Below the pieces are notes generated by a model that had not been told where the DNA came from, ran no database searches, and saw only the letters and a list, made by a program, of their open reading frames with translations. This document shows, piece after piece, positions 50,531 through 59,059 of a stretch of 64,000 nucleotides of DNA. Where the stretch lies: the NCBI GenBank assembly GCA_043743335.1, contig JAYTWR010000171.1:6360-70359 (forward strand), in the 5' to 3' direction. Source of the DNA: UBA5216 sp043743335 (GTDB taxonomy: Bacteria; Pseudomonadota; Gammaproteobacteria; Burkholderiales; SG8-41). The position numbers and the translations under genes were made by a program. The number at the start of each line of letters is the position of its first letter. Position 1 is the stretch's first letter.

Positions 50531-51474
50531 AGCCCCGCCGCCTTCACCACCGTCTGCCAGCGGCGCAAATCCTGTTCAATCAACGCGGCGAATTCCTCGC
50601 GCGTACTCGAACGCGCCTCACCGCCCTGGCTAGCGAAACGCTCGCGCACCTCAGCGCTGTTGGCCACCCGCACCAAATCCTGATTGAGCCGCGTCAGTAC
50701 CGGCCCAGGCGTGCCGCTGGGCGCGAACACGCCATACCAAGTGGCGCTTTCGTAATCCGGCAGGCCCTGCTCCGCGATGGGTCGCACCTCTGGCAGCACT
50801 GGCGAGCGCTTGCGGCTGGTGATGCCCAGCGCTTTTAGCTTGCTGCTTTTCACTAGCGGCACGGTAATGGAAATGCCCGCCATCACCATTTCAATTTGTC
50901 CACCAACGAGATCAACCACCGCCGGTGCCACGCCCTTGTAGGGCACATGCAGGATGTTGACCTTGGCCTGATATTTGAACAACTCTGTCACCAGATTGAT
51001 CACCCCGCCCACGCCCGACGAGCCATAACGCAGCTTGCCGGGATTGGCACGCGCATAGGCGACGAGCTCCTGCACCGAATTCGCTGCTACCGACGGATGC
51101 ACCACCAGCACGCCGGGGCCCTCAAACACCAGCCCTATCGGCGCGAAATCGCGGCGCACGTCGTACGGCGATTGGCGGCTGACGGCAGCGTTCATGGTGA
51201 GTGCGGTCGAAGCGAGCAGCAACGTGTGGCCGTCGGGCGTGGCCTTGGCCACCAGCTCCGTGCCCACCACCGAGCCGCCGCCTTCGCGATTGAACACCAC
51301 CACGTTTTGCCCCAGCCGCTGACCGAGTTTTTCGGCCACCACACGACCGATGATGTCGGCCACGCCGGCAGCGGAATATGGCACCACCAGCCGTATCGGC
51401 CTAACCGGATACGCCTGAGCCATCGCGGCGCCTGCGACCAGTGGCAGCACACCGATTAGTATTCCGCGCAACAT
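50518..51474 (-). CDS. Bug/TctC-family periplasmic solute receptor
   Basis: About 318 residues with leader (LRGILIGVLPLVAGAAMA), then YPVRPIRLVVPYSAAGVADIIGRVV and FNREGGGSVVGTELVAKA. ATG 51474 gives a normal signal peptide; the frame upstream overlaps the DUF35 gene. GGGGG about 8 nt upstream may serve as ribosome site. Last gene of the run with thiolase-like, DUF35 and acyl-CoA dehydrogenase genes, so it probably imports the acid they degrade. Confidence 0.92.
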   Translation of the reverse strand: MLRGILIGVLPLVAGAAMAQAYPVRPIRLVVPYSAAGVADIIGRVVAEKLGQRLGQNVVVFNREGGGSVVGTELVAKATPDGHTLLLASTALTMNAAVSRQSPYDVRRDFAPIGLVFEGPGVLVVHPSVAANSVQELVAYARANPGKLRYGSSGVGGVINLVTELFKYQAKVNILHVPYKGVAPAVVDLVGGQIEMVMAGISITVPLVKSSKLKALGITSRKRSPVLPEVRPIAEQGLPDYESATWYGVFAPSGTPGPVLTRLNQDLVRVANSAEVRERFASQGGEARSSTREEFAALIEQDLRRWQTVVKAAGLRAE

Positions 51475-51487
51475 CCAGTGGCCCCCA

Positions 51488-51895
51488 TCAAGCGTGCGGC
51501 TGGAACACCGGCAACGTGGTGTCATCATCCTGCTTTTCAAATACCACCTCGACCGGCAGGCCGATGCGTACGTTGTCCGGCTGCACCGCAATAAGACGCG
51601 TCATCAGGTGCGGCCCTTCCGCCAGCGCCACTACCGCGACCACATACGGCACCTGCCCCTCAAACCCTTTGCTCGGTGCGCGGTAGACGACGGTAAAGCT
51701 GTACACCTCGCCTTTGCCGCTAACCGCCTGCCAGTTCAGCGCGGACGAGCCGCAGTGCGGGCAGGTCGCGCGCGGATAAAAATGAAACTTCGCGCAGGCT
51801 TCGCAGCGCGGCAATTTCAGTTCGCCTTGGTGCGCGGCTTGCCAGTAAGGGGCGGTAAGCGCGTTGGGTGAAGGTAGCGGGCGGGGGAAGCTCAT
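51488..51895 (-). CDS. DUF35 OB-fold/zinc-ribbon protein
   Basis: 135 residues. Zinc ribbon CEACAKFHFYPRATCPHCGS near residue 32, followed by the OB part with GKGEVYSFTVVYRAPSKGFEGQVPYVVAVV and TRLIAVQPDNVRIGLPVEVVFE. Proteins of this type pair with thiolase-like enzymes; in actinobacterial steroid degradation ChsH2 DUF35 pairs with Ltp2 to form an aldolase. The thiolase-like gene is directly upstream on the same strand with a gap of 39 bp. Coupled role very likely; exact partner reaction inferred. Confidence 0.88.
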   Translation of the reverse strand: MSFPRPLPSPNALTAPYWQAAHQGELKLPRCEACAKFHFYPRATCPHCGSSALNWQAVSGKGEVYSFTVVYRAPSKGFEGQVPYVVAVVALAEGPHLMTRLIAVQPDNVRIGLPVEVVFEKQDDDTTLPVFQPHA

Positions 51896-51910
51896 TATGA
51901 GATCAAGTTA

Positions 51911-51928
51911 TAACTAATTGATTTTAAA
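51911..51928 (+). repeat. Dispersed AT-rich repeat, copy 11
   Basis: TAACTAATTGATTTTAAA, exact consensus, 16 nt before the DUF35 gene start and in the reverse orientation. Confidence 0.75.
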
Positions 51929-51934
51929 CAGATT

Positions 51935-53095
51935 TTACAAACTTAAAATCAGCGTGCAATGAATCGCGATGGTGCCGCCATTGCCGTGTACCAGCGCCAG
52001 CTTGGCATCTTTGACTTGCCGCGCGCCCGCCTGTCCGCGCACCTGCCGCACGCCTTCGAGCACGTGAAACAAACCGCCCCCCAACCCCGGATGCGCGCAC
52101 GACAACAAGCCCCCATGCGTGGTTACCGGCAGTTCACCACCTAACGCAATACGCCCGCCCTGCACAAACGCGCCACCTTCGCCCTTTTTGCAAAAACCCA
52201 AATCTTCCAGCTCGATAATGACGGTGATGGTGAAGCAATCATAAAGCTGCGCCACATCAATATCGGCGTGTGTCACGCCCGCCATCGCAAACGCTTTTTT
52301 GCCTGAATCAACCGCGCCGCTGAACGGCAAATTCATCGCTTCACCGACATAGCTGTGGCTTAAACCGTAACCCTGCCCCAGCACGCGCACGGGCTTTTGC
52401 TTCAAGTCCCGCGCGCGATCCACGCGGGTGACGATGGCCGCTGCCGCGCCGTCTGACACCAACGCGCAGTCAAAGCGTTTCAGCGGCGAAGTAATCATCG
52501 GCGACTCAAGCACATCGCGCACGGTGATGGGCTTTTTCATGTGCGCATTCGGGTTGAGCAACGCGTGATTGCGGATCGTCACCGCCACTTCGGCCATTTG
52601 CTCCGCCGTGGTGCCGTACTCGTGGCTGTGGCGTTGCGCAATCAGCGCGTAGTTTGAGGCCACCAGCAAGCCGTACGGCGATTCAAACTGCGGGTGCGCT
52701 GCACCGGATTCCGCCATGGTCTGCACGGCCGACGCGCGAGTTGTGTTGGTGAGTAAATTTTGCCCAGCGACGCACAGCACGGTATTGCACTGGCCCGACG
52801 CCACAGCCATGGCTGCGTGATGAATCATCGCCGCGCCGGATGCGCCCGCGAGATCGAGCGTAGACAAATACGCAGGCCGTATACCGAGAAAACTCGACAC
52901 CACACCGCAGGGCATGTTCCACGGCTCTACACGAACCGGCGTGGTAATCAGGCCGTCGATATCGGACAGTTGCAGGCCGGCATCCGCCAGCGCCGCGTAC
53001 GCCGCATCGCTTTGCAGTTGCAGCGCACTGCGGTCGGGCACTTTGCCCAAGCGGCTTTCGCCGATGCCGACGATGCGTGTGTCGGCAAGATTCAT
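51935..53095 (-). CDS. Thiolase-like protein without nucleophilic Cys (Ltp2-like)
   Basis: 386 residues of the SCP2-thiolase/lipid-transfer group. Where thiolases have CASG, this reads LDLAGASGAAMIHHAA, with Gly at about residue 84 in place of Cys. The C-terminus is LALVHGNGGTIAIHCTLIL, again without the second catalytic Cys. So it cannot work as an ordinary thiolase. Together with the DUF35 gene this fits an Ltp2-type retro-aldolase that cleaves a beta-hydroxyacyl-CoA. The gene overlaps the acyl-CoA dehydrogenase stop by 4 nt. Possible alternatives are a structural or acyl-transfer role. Confidence 0.82.
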   Translation of the reverse strand: MNLADTRIVGIGESRLGKVPDRSALQLQSDAAYAALADAGLQLSDIDGLITTPVRVEPWNMPCGVVSSFLGIRPAYLSTLDLAGASGAAMIHHAAMAVASGQCNTVLCVAGQNLLTNTTRASAVQTMAESGAAHPQFESPYGLLVASNYALIAQRHSHEYGTTAEQMAEVAVTIRNHALLNPNAHMKKPITVRDVLESPMITSPLKRFDCALVSDGAAAAIVTRVDRARDLKQKPVRVLGQGYGLSHSYVGEAMNLPFSGAVDSGKKAFAMAGVTHADIDVAQLYDCFTITVIIELEDLGFCKKGEGGAFVQGGRIALGGELPVTTHGGLLSCAHPGLGGGLFHVLEGVRQVRGQAGARQVKDAKLALVHGNGGTIAIHCTLILSL

Positions 53096-54246
53096 GACGG
53101 CGTGCGTTTCAATAAATCGCGCGCAATCAATATGCGCTGTACTTCCGATGAGCCTTCGCCGATGCGGTAGTGACGCACATCGCGATAAATACGCTCAATC
53201 GGATAACCCTGCACGATGCCCATGCCACCGTGGATTTGCACCGCGCGGTCGGCCACGCGACCCACCATTTCCGAGCAATACAGTTTGCACACGCTGGCCG
53301 CTGTGCCCACCTGAATGCCGGCATCAATTTGCCGCAGCGTCTCATACACCATCGCGCGTGCCGCCGCGAGATCGACCACGCTGTCGGCCAGCATCCACTG
53401 TATCGCCTGCCGCTCCGCCAGCGGCTTGCCGAACGTGATGCGCTGCTTGGCGTGCGCCGCCGACATTTCAATCAACCGGTCAGCGATACCGATGCACGAG
53501 CACGACACCGCCATGCGCCCGTCGCGCAGCGATTCTTTGGCCAAATCAAAACCCTGCCCCGGCTTGCCGAGCACCGCGCCATCGGGCACTTTGCAGTTGT
53601 CGAATTCAATTTCGGCGAGCTTGATGACATCCGAGCCCATCGTGGTATCAACGCGTGTGATGTTGAATCCCGGCGTGCCCTTGTCCACCAAAAATGCAGT
53701 GACACCGCCGCGCGTGCGCTTCACCGGATCCGTAATCGCGATCAGCACAATGAAATCCGCTTCGTTTGCGCCGTTGATGTAATGTTTGCGGCCATTAATC
53801 ACCCAGCCGCCGTCCGTCTTGTCTGCGCGCGTGGTCATGGCGGCGTTATCCGAGCCGCCCGCCGGTTCCGTCAGCGCAAACGCCGTGCGCACGGTGCCAT
53901 CCATCAAGCCCTTGAGGTATTTTTCTTTTTGCGCATCGGTACCGTGACGCGCTATCGCAATCGGCGTCAAACCGCCGCCGCCACTGGCGACCAAACCGAA
54001 CACGCGATGCGAACGACTGAATTCTTCGAGCATCAGCGCATAGGGAAACAGCCCCATCGCCGCGCCGCCCACCTCGGCCGGCAGCCGCATCGAGAGATAA
54101 CCTTGTTTGCCGAACAGCGGCAACAGGTGCGGCGGCAGTTCGCCGGTGCGATCGACCTCGGCTTCCAACGGCTCTAGCTCGGCTTTGACGAACTTGCGCA
54201 GCGCATCACGCATCTGCTGCAGCTCAGGACTTAATTCATAATTCAC
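53092..54246 (-). CDS. Acyl-CoA dehydrogenase
   Basis: 384 residues. ALTEPAGGSDNAAMTTRADKT and WVINGRKHYINGANEADFIVLIA bind FAD and substrate; the catalytic Glu is in RHYRIGEGSSEVQRILIARDLL. GTG 54246 is chosen because GGGGAGAG stands before it and it overlaps the hydratase stop (GTGA). It makes an alpha,beta-enoyl-CoA, giving electrons to EtfAB. With the thiolase-like/DUF35 pair it suggests chain or side-chain removal by dehydrogenation, hydration and aldol cleavage. Confidence 0.93.
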   Translation of the reverse strand: MNYELSPELQQMRDALRKFVKAELEPLEAEVDRTGELPPHLLPLFGKQGYLSMRLPAEVGGAAMGLFPYALMLEEFSRSHRVFGLVASGGGGLTPIAIARHGTDAQKEKYLKGLMDGTVRTAFALTEPAGGSDNAAMTTRADKTDGGWVINGRKHYINGANEADFIVLIAITDPVKRTRGGVTAFLVDKGTPGFNITRVDTTMGSDVIKLAEIEFDNCKVPDGAVLGKPGQGFDLAKESLRDGRMAVSCSCIGIADRLIEMSAAHAKQRITFGKPLAERQAIQWMLADSVVDLAAARAMVYETLRQIDAGIQVGTAASVCKLYCSEMVGRVADRAVQIHGGMGIVQGYPIERIYRDVRHYRIGEGSSEVQRILIARDLLKRTPS

Positions 54247-55004
54247 AATCCACTCTCCCCGGTTGCGCCTTGTGAACGCTGCGTACGCTCCGTAAGCTGC
54301 GTACGCTGAGTACGATAGGCCACCATTTCTCGCTCTGCCAATGCCAACGCCGCACCGACCGGCTCGCGCATCCAGCGTTTGCTCCACGCAAATGCGTGCG
54401 CATTTTTTGCCATCAATTCACGTGCCAATTGTTCGCCACGCGCTGCGACTTCATTGGCAGGCACGACTGCGCGCACAAGGCCCCGCTGCTGCGCTTCTGC
54501 CGCACCGAGCTGGCGCGCGGTTTGCACTAAGTCATACGCCAGCGCGTCGCCGCATAACGGCGCAAGGATTACCAAACCCGCCAGCGGCGGCGAACCCAAA
54601 TCAATTTCCGGCAGTGAAAACGAAGCCGATTCTGCCGCCACCACAAAATCCGCCAGCGCCGCAATCATGAAGCCGCCGCCGCTGGCTGCGCCGTTCACCG
54701 CGGCGACTACCGGCTTTTCCAGCGCCACCAGCGCCATCAACACCGCAAAAAATGCGGTGGAGCGCTGTTGACGAAATTCGTCCGCCGCTATCGGCGACGC
54801 CTCACGCACATCCACGCCACCGGAAAATGCGCGCTCGCCCGCGCCGGTGATCAACACGCCGCGTACCGTTTCATCGCTGCGCGCCGCCTGCAACGTGTCT
54901 GCCAGTGCATGGTTCATCGCCACCGTCAGCGCGTTGGCTTTGGCGGGCCGGTTAAGCGTAATGACGTGTAATCCGTCACGCGACTCGAACAGAATATCAG
55001 ACAT
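54243..55004 (-). CDS. Enoyl-CoA hydratase family protein
   Basis: 253 residues. LNRPAKANALTVAMNHAL, FSGGVDVREASP and NGAASGGGFMIAALADFVVA are crotonase marks. The second active-site segment is LPEIDLGSPPLAGLV, lacking the usual second Glu, so the reaction may differ from plain hydration. ATG 55004 begins MSDILFESRDG; a copy of the AT-rich repeat ends 8 nt upstream. The last 20 residues (RTQRTQLTERTQRSQ) come from an 18-bp repeat. It is coupled to the acyl-CoA dehydrogenase. Confidence 0.88.
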   Translation of the reverse strand: MSDILFESRDGLHVITLNRPAKANALTVAMNHALADTLQAARSDETVRGVLITGAGERAFSGGVDVREASPIAADEFRQQRSTAFFAVLMALVALEKPVVAAVNGAASGGGFMIAALADFVVAAESASFSLPEIDLGSPPLAGLVILAPLCGDALAYDLVQTARQLGAAEAQQRGLVRAVVPANEVAARGEQLARELMAKNAHAFAWSKRWMREPVGAALALAEREMVAYRTQRTQLTERTQRSQGATGESGL

Positions 55005-55011
55005 TTTATTG

Positions 55012-55030
55012 TTTAAAATCAATTAGTTAC
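55012..55030 (-). repeat. Dispersed AT-rich repeat, copy 12
   Basis: Minus strand GTAACTAATTGATTTTAAA, exact; it contains the TAA stop of the acyl-CoA synthetase gene and ends 8 nt before the hydratase ATG. Confidence 0.8.
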
Positions 55031-57159
55031 GATTTAACGATCAGCGCATCAACGATTTTGATGCCCTGCCCGCGCGGTAACACCATCAGCGGATTGATAT
55101 CCAGCTCGGCGACTGTGGATGCGTGATCCTGCGCAAACTGCGACAGGCGCACGATGGCATCACACAAAGCCTCCACATCCGCCGCTGGCGCGCCGCGCAC
55201 GCCATCCAGCAGTTTGCGGCCTGCGAGACTATCCACCATGCGCTGTGCGTCGCTGTGCGTGAGCGGCGTAATGCCGTGCGCGATATCGCACAGCACCTCC
55301 ACATGCACCCCGCCCAGCGCGACCGAAACCACCGGGCCGAAGGTGATGTCGTGGGTAACGCCGAGCATCATCTCCACACCGGGCGGCGACATTTCCTGCA
55401 CCAGCACGCCGCTGATGCGCGCTTGCGGCGCATGGGTTTTTACTGCCGCCAGCATTTCGTCGTAACCGCGCCGCACAGCCTGCGCCCCGTGCAACGCCAA
55501 GCGCACGCCGCCCGCTTCAGTTTTGTGCGCGATGTCGGGCGATTCAATTTTCAGTGCGACATTGCCGCCCATGCTTTCCGCTGCGGCTGCTGCGGCATCC
55601 GCTGATTGCACCCATTGCTCGCGCGTGACGCTCAAACCGTAGGCGGCTAACGCCTGTTTGCTCACGCGTTCCGACACCACGCGCTCTGCGCCGCCCAGTA
55701 CCGCGCGCGCTGCTGCGGCTGCTTCTTGCGGCACAACCGGCGGCGCAACCGGCGGCGCTTGCCTTGCCTTGAAACGCTGCAAAAATGCGTGGTAATCCAC
55801 CGCCGCCCGCACAGCGCGCAAACACATGCGCGCGTCGCGCCACGCTGGCACGCCGCGTTGATTCAAGGTGGCCACGTTCACGGCCGGATTCTCGGGGCAA
55901 TAGCCCGTCCACAGCACCGCCACCGGTTTATCCACGCTCTCGTTCACCGCCACCAGATCGTCTATGCCGGCCAGTGTGGGCGCCACCATGATGGGCATCA
56001 GCACATCAACGTTCGCGTCGGCTGCGATAGCCTTCAGCGTGTCGGAAAATAAACGCGGTGAGCCTGTCATGGCCGAGGTTAAATCCAGCGGATTCGCCAG
56101 CCCCACCAGCGCCGGGATCATTTTTTCCAGCGTGGCGTGCGTGGCCGGCGTGAACTCGGCCCATGCCAATCCAAGGCTTGCCGCCGTATCCGCCGCCAGC
56201 ACACAGTGCCCGCCGGAGCCGGTCATCGCTGCCAGCCGTTTGCCGCGCGCAGGCCGACGCTTGCGCAGCAGCTTGGCGAATTCATATAACTCGTTGCAAT
56301 CGTCGACGCGTATCACGCCAAATTGTTTGAACGCCGCATCGCACACGTCGTCAGCGCCGGTGATGGCCCCGGTGTGCGAGGCTGCCGCGCGACGACCCGC
56401 TTCCGTTTTACCAAACTTCAATACGATTAGCGGCTTGGCGCGTTCCGCGGCCGCTTCTGCCAGCGCGCGAAAACGCTCGCCCGAGCGCAAACTTTCCGCT
56501 GCAATCAACACCACATCGGTAGCGTCATCTTCCACAGTAAAGTGCGCGAATTCAATGACATCGATGTCGGCTTCGTTGCCGCAACTCACTTGATAGCTGA
56601 TGTCCACGCCAGCGTCGAGCGCGCGCCACATCACGTTCACCTGCGCTAGGCCGCCGCTTTGTCCGATCACCGAAACGTTACCCGCCATTCTCCGGCCGCC
56701 GCGCACAGCCGACGTATTGGTCATCACAAAACCATCGACGAAATTGGCAAAGCCGTTGCAGTTCGGCCCCATGATGCGCATGCCGCTGCGCTGGGCAAAG
56801 GCCTTGAGTTCGTTTTGCAAGCGCAGCCCTTCCGCGCTGCCGGTTTCGGCAAAACCGCCGCTCATCACCGTGGCAAAGCGCACACCGCGCGCTGCGCATT
56901 GTTCCAGCGCGGGCAACACGCGATCCGCCGCCAGCACAATGCCCACGTGATCCGGCGTCTGCGGACACTCGGCGATGCCGGCATAACAGGTGCGACCGAA
57001 CACCGATTTGCGCCCCGGATTCACCGGATAAATATCGCCGCTGTAGCCAAAATCGATCATGGTTTTGCACAAGCGCCCACCGAACTTCGACAGGTCTTCG
57101 GACGCACCGACAACGGCCACCGACTGGGGTGCGAAAAATGTTTTAAGGGCAAGCGTCAT
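55027..57159 (-). CDS. Acyl-CoA synthetase, NDP-forming (acetate-CoA ligase family)
   Basis: 710 residues. The alpha-like N-terminal half has FFAPQSVAVVGASEDLSKFGG, GYSGDIYPVNPG and IMGPNCNGFANF; the CoA-binding and His-phosphorylated regions follow. The beta-like ATP-grasp half has LAAYGLSVTREQWVQSA, VALKIESPDIAHKTEAGGVRLAL and LVQEMSPPGVEMMLGVTHD. Such proteins make acyl-CoA from acid with nucleotide triphosphate, or in some families acetylate proteins; no acetyltransferase domain is seen. It should activate the imported acid. The RDR-type ATP contacts are intact by eye. Confidence 0.9.
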   Translation of the reverse strand: MTLALKTFFAPQSVAVVGASEDLSKFGGRLCKTMIDFGYSGDIYPVNPGRKSVFGRTCYAGIAECPQTPDHVGIVLAADRVLPALEQCAARGVRFATVMSGGFAETGSAEGLRLQNELKAFAQRSGMRIMGPNCNGFANFVDGFVMTNTSAVRGGRRMAGNVSVIGQSGGLAQVNVMWRALDAGVDISYQVSCGNEADIDVIEFAHFTVEDDATDVVLIAAESLRSGERFRALAEAAAERAKPLIVLKFGKTEAGRRAAASHTGAITGADDVCDAAFKQFGVIRVDDCNELYEFAKLLRKRRPARGKRLAAMTGSGGHCVLAADTAASLGLAWAEFTPATHATLEKMIPALVGLANPLDLTSAMTGSPRLFSDTLKAIAADANVDVLMPIMVAPTLAGIDDLVAVNESVDKPVAVLWTGYCPENPAVNVATLNQRGVPAWRDARMCLRAVRAAVDYHAFLQRFKARQAPPVAPPVVPQEAAAAARAVLGGAERVVSERVSKQALAAYGLSVTREQWVQSADAAAAAAESMGGNVALKIESPDIAHKTEAGGVRLALHGAQAVRRGYDEMLAAVKTHAPQARISGVLVQEMSPPGVEMMLGVTHDITFGPVVSVALGGVHVEVLCDIAHGITPLTHSDAQRMVDSLAGRKLLDGVRGAPAADVEALCDAIVRLSQFAQDHASTVAELDINPLMVLPRGQGIKIVDALIVKS

Positions 57160-57175
57160 GGCAATCTTGGGCTAC

Positions 57176-57199
57176 GTCAGAGTCAGAGTCAGAGTCAGG
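57176..57199. repeat. Hexamer GTCAGA, about 3.5 copies
   Basis: GTCAGA tandem units lie between the synthetase start and the end of the next Bug gene. Confidence 0.85.
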
Positions 57200-57202
57200 C
57201 CA

Positions 57203-58207
57203 TCACTCCACGCGAATATTGGCGTCGCGCACGACCTTGCTCCACTTGGCGTGCTCGGCTTTAATAAACGCGGCGAATTCTTCCGGCGTGCTTGCCACGG
57301 CCACTGAACCATCCGCAGCCAAGCGTTCAGTCGTGGCTGGCGTACGCAGGATTTTCACGATTTCACTGTGCAGCCGATCAATGATGGCGCGCGGTGTGCC
57401 TGTCGGTACCATGATGCCATTCCAAGTGCTGGCATCGTAGCTAGGCAATCCTGCTTCGTCGAACGTCAACACATCGGGCGCGGCCTGCGAGCGCTTTTGT
57501 CCAGTGATGGCCAGCGCGCGTATTTTGCCGCTGCGTATATGCGCCACCACCGCGAGCGGCGCGCCGAACAGGGATTGCACCTGCCCCGCCAGCAAATCAT
57601 TCAGCGCCGGCGGTTGGCCGCGATACGGCACGTGTACGATATTGATTTTTGTCAGGCTCTTCAGCAGTTCGCCCGCCAGATGGCCCGAGCCGCCGGGGCC
57701 GGAGGTGCCGAAGTTGATATCACCCGGACGCGCACGCGCCAAAGCGATGTACTCGTTCAGCGATTTCACCGGCAACGACGGATGCGTCATCAGCAACAGC
57801 GGCTGCACCGTGGTTTGTGACACGGGCAGAAAATCGCGCAGCGAATCATACGGGCGGTTTTTGTGTACATAGGTGGACAGCACCAGCGTGGTGATGCCGC
57901 CGAGAAAAATCGTGTAGCCGTCGGGCGGCGACTTGGCCGCCAACTGGCCCGCGATGACCCCACCGCCACCGGGCCGGTTGTCGATCACCACGGTGTAGCT
58001 CCAGGCCTCGGTGAGTTTTTGCCCCAGCAAGCGGCCTACGATATCCGTCGGCCCGCCGGCGGGAAACGGAATAATCATTTTCAGCGGTTTTGCCGGATAA
58101 GCCTGCGCCGCTGCCGGTGTCACCGCGCCTGCGGCGACCGCTAAGCCTACGGCGACCACTAAGCCTGTAACGATAAACACCGCGCGCAGCAGGCCTATGC
58201 GTGGCAT
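57203..58207 (-). CDS. Bug/TctC-family periplasmic solute receptor
   Basis: 334 residues with leader (VFIVTGLVVAVGLAVAAGAVTPAAAQ), then YPAKPLKMIIPFPAGGPTDIVGRLLG and IDNRPGGGGVIAGQLAAKS. Between a synthetase and a hydratase gene on the same strand (4 bp after the hydratase stop). Again no permease genes of the TctAB type. Likely specific for the substrate of this run. Substrate unknown. Confidence 0.92.
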   Translation of the reverse strand: MPRIGLLRAVFIVTGLVVAVGLAVAAGAVTPAAAQAYPAKPLKMIIPFPAGGPTDIVGRLLGQKLTEAWSYTVVIDNRPGGGGVIAGQLAAKSPPDGYTIFLGGITTLVLSTYVHKNRPYDSLRDFLPVSQTTVQPLLLMTHPSLPVKSLNEYIALARARPGDINFGTSGPGGSGHLAGELLKSLTKINIVHVPYRGQPPALNDLLAGQVQSLFGAPLAVVAHIRSGKIRALAITGQKRSQAAPDVLTFDEAGLPSYDASTWNGIMVPTGTPRAIIDRLHSEIVKILRTPATTERLAADGSVAVASTPEEFAAFIKAEHAKWSKVVRDANIRVE

Positions 58208-58211
58208 GGCC

Positions 58212-58988
58212 TCACTTGCCTTTGAATACCGCCGCGCGCTTTTCTTTGAACGCGGTCACGCCTTCAATATGATCGTCAGTCAATTTGACGACGCTCTGAC
58301 TGATGTTTTCTTGTTCCAGCGCCATCTCCAGCGTAGGCGTATACAGCCCCTGAAACATTTTCTTCGCCATGGCGAGCGCAAACGTGGCGGAGCTGGCCAT
58401 TTCTTGCGCCAGTGCCAACGCGTTCGTCAGCAACTCGGCTGCGGGCGTCACGCGGTTAATCAGTCCCCATTCCAACGCCTCCTGCGCTGGCAACATGCGG
58501 GCCGTGTAGACCAGCTCTTTGGCGCGTGCCAGCCCCAAACGTTGCACCAGAAAGTACACCGAACCACCATCGGGCACCAAACCTATCTTCTTGAATATTT
58601 GAGAGAATTTGGTGCTATCGGCAGCCACGATCAGGTCACACGCCATAGCCATCGAAAAGCCGATCCCGACAGTCGCGCCATGCACGGCGGCGATCACCGG
58701 CTTTTCCAGATTCACAATGGCGTTAATCATGGCATGGCGCGTTTGCATGCGCGCACGCCCGGCCACCACACCGGCGTTCACCATGGTCGTCACGTCACTG
58801 CCGGCGCAAAACGCACGACCGGCACCGGTGAGTATCACCGAACGCACCGACTCATCCGTTTTGAATTGCGTGAACAATTCAGTGACGCGGATGTACATCT
58901 CGTCCGTCAACGCGTTGAGCTTTTCGGGACGGTTCAGGGTGACGACGGCAACGTGGCCCTCGTGTTTGACTTCAACTAGCGTAGTCAT
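58212..58988 (-). CDS. Enoyl-CoA hydratase/isomerase family protein
   Basis: 258 residues. LNRPEKLNALTDEMYIRV, FCAGSDVTTMVNAG and HGATVGIGFSMAMACDLIVA are crotonase marks. KIGLVPDGGSVYFLVQRLG has Asp where the second Glu is usual, as in PaaG-type isomerases. It lies 72 bp downstream of the livM gene on the same strand and just before the Bug receptor, so it is likely part of the same catabolic run. Confidence 0.9.
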   Translation of the reverse strand: MTTLVEVKHEGHVAVVTLNRPEKLNALTDEMYIRVTELFTQFKTDESVRSVILTGAGRAFCAGSDVTTMVNAGVVAGRARMQTRHAMINAIVNLEKPVIAAVHGATVGIGFSMAMACDLIVAADSTKFSQIFKKIGLVPDGGSVYFLVQRLGLARAKELVYTARMLPAQEALEWGLINRVTPAAELLTNALALAQEMASSATFALAMAKKMFQGLYTPTLEMALEQENISQSVVKLTDDHIEGVTAFKEKRAAVFKGK

Positions 58989-59059
58989 GCGGAGTTTTCC
59001 TTGGTGAAAACTCTATTTTAGACCAAGGCTGCGGATTGGCAGCGCAAAACGTTAGCACG

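Noticed and set aside
53170..54177. Plus-strand open frame of 335 codons opposite the acyl-CoA dehydrogenase
   Set aside because: Shadow frame of a conserved enzyme.
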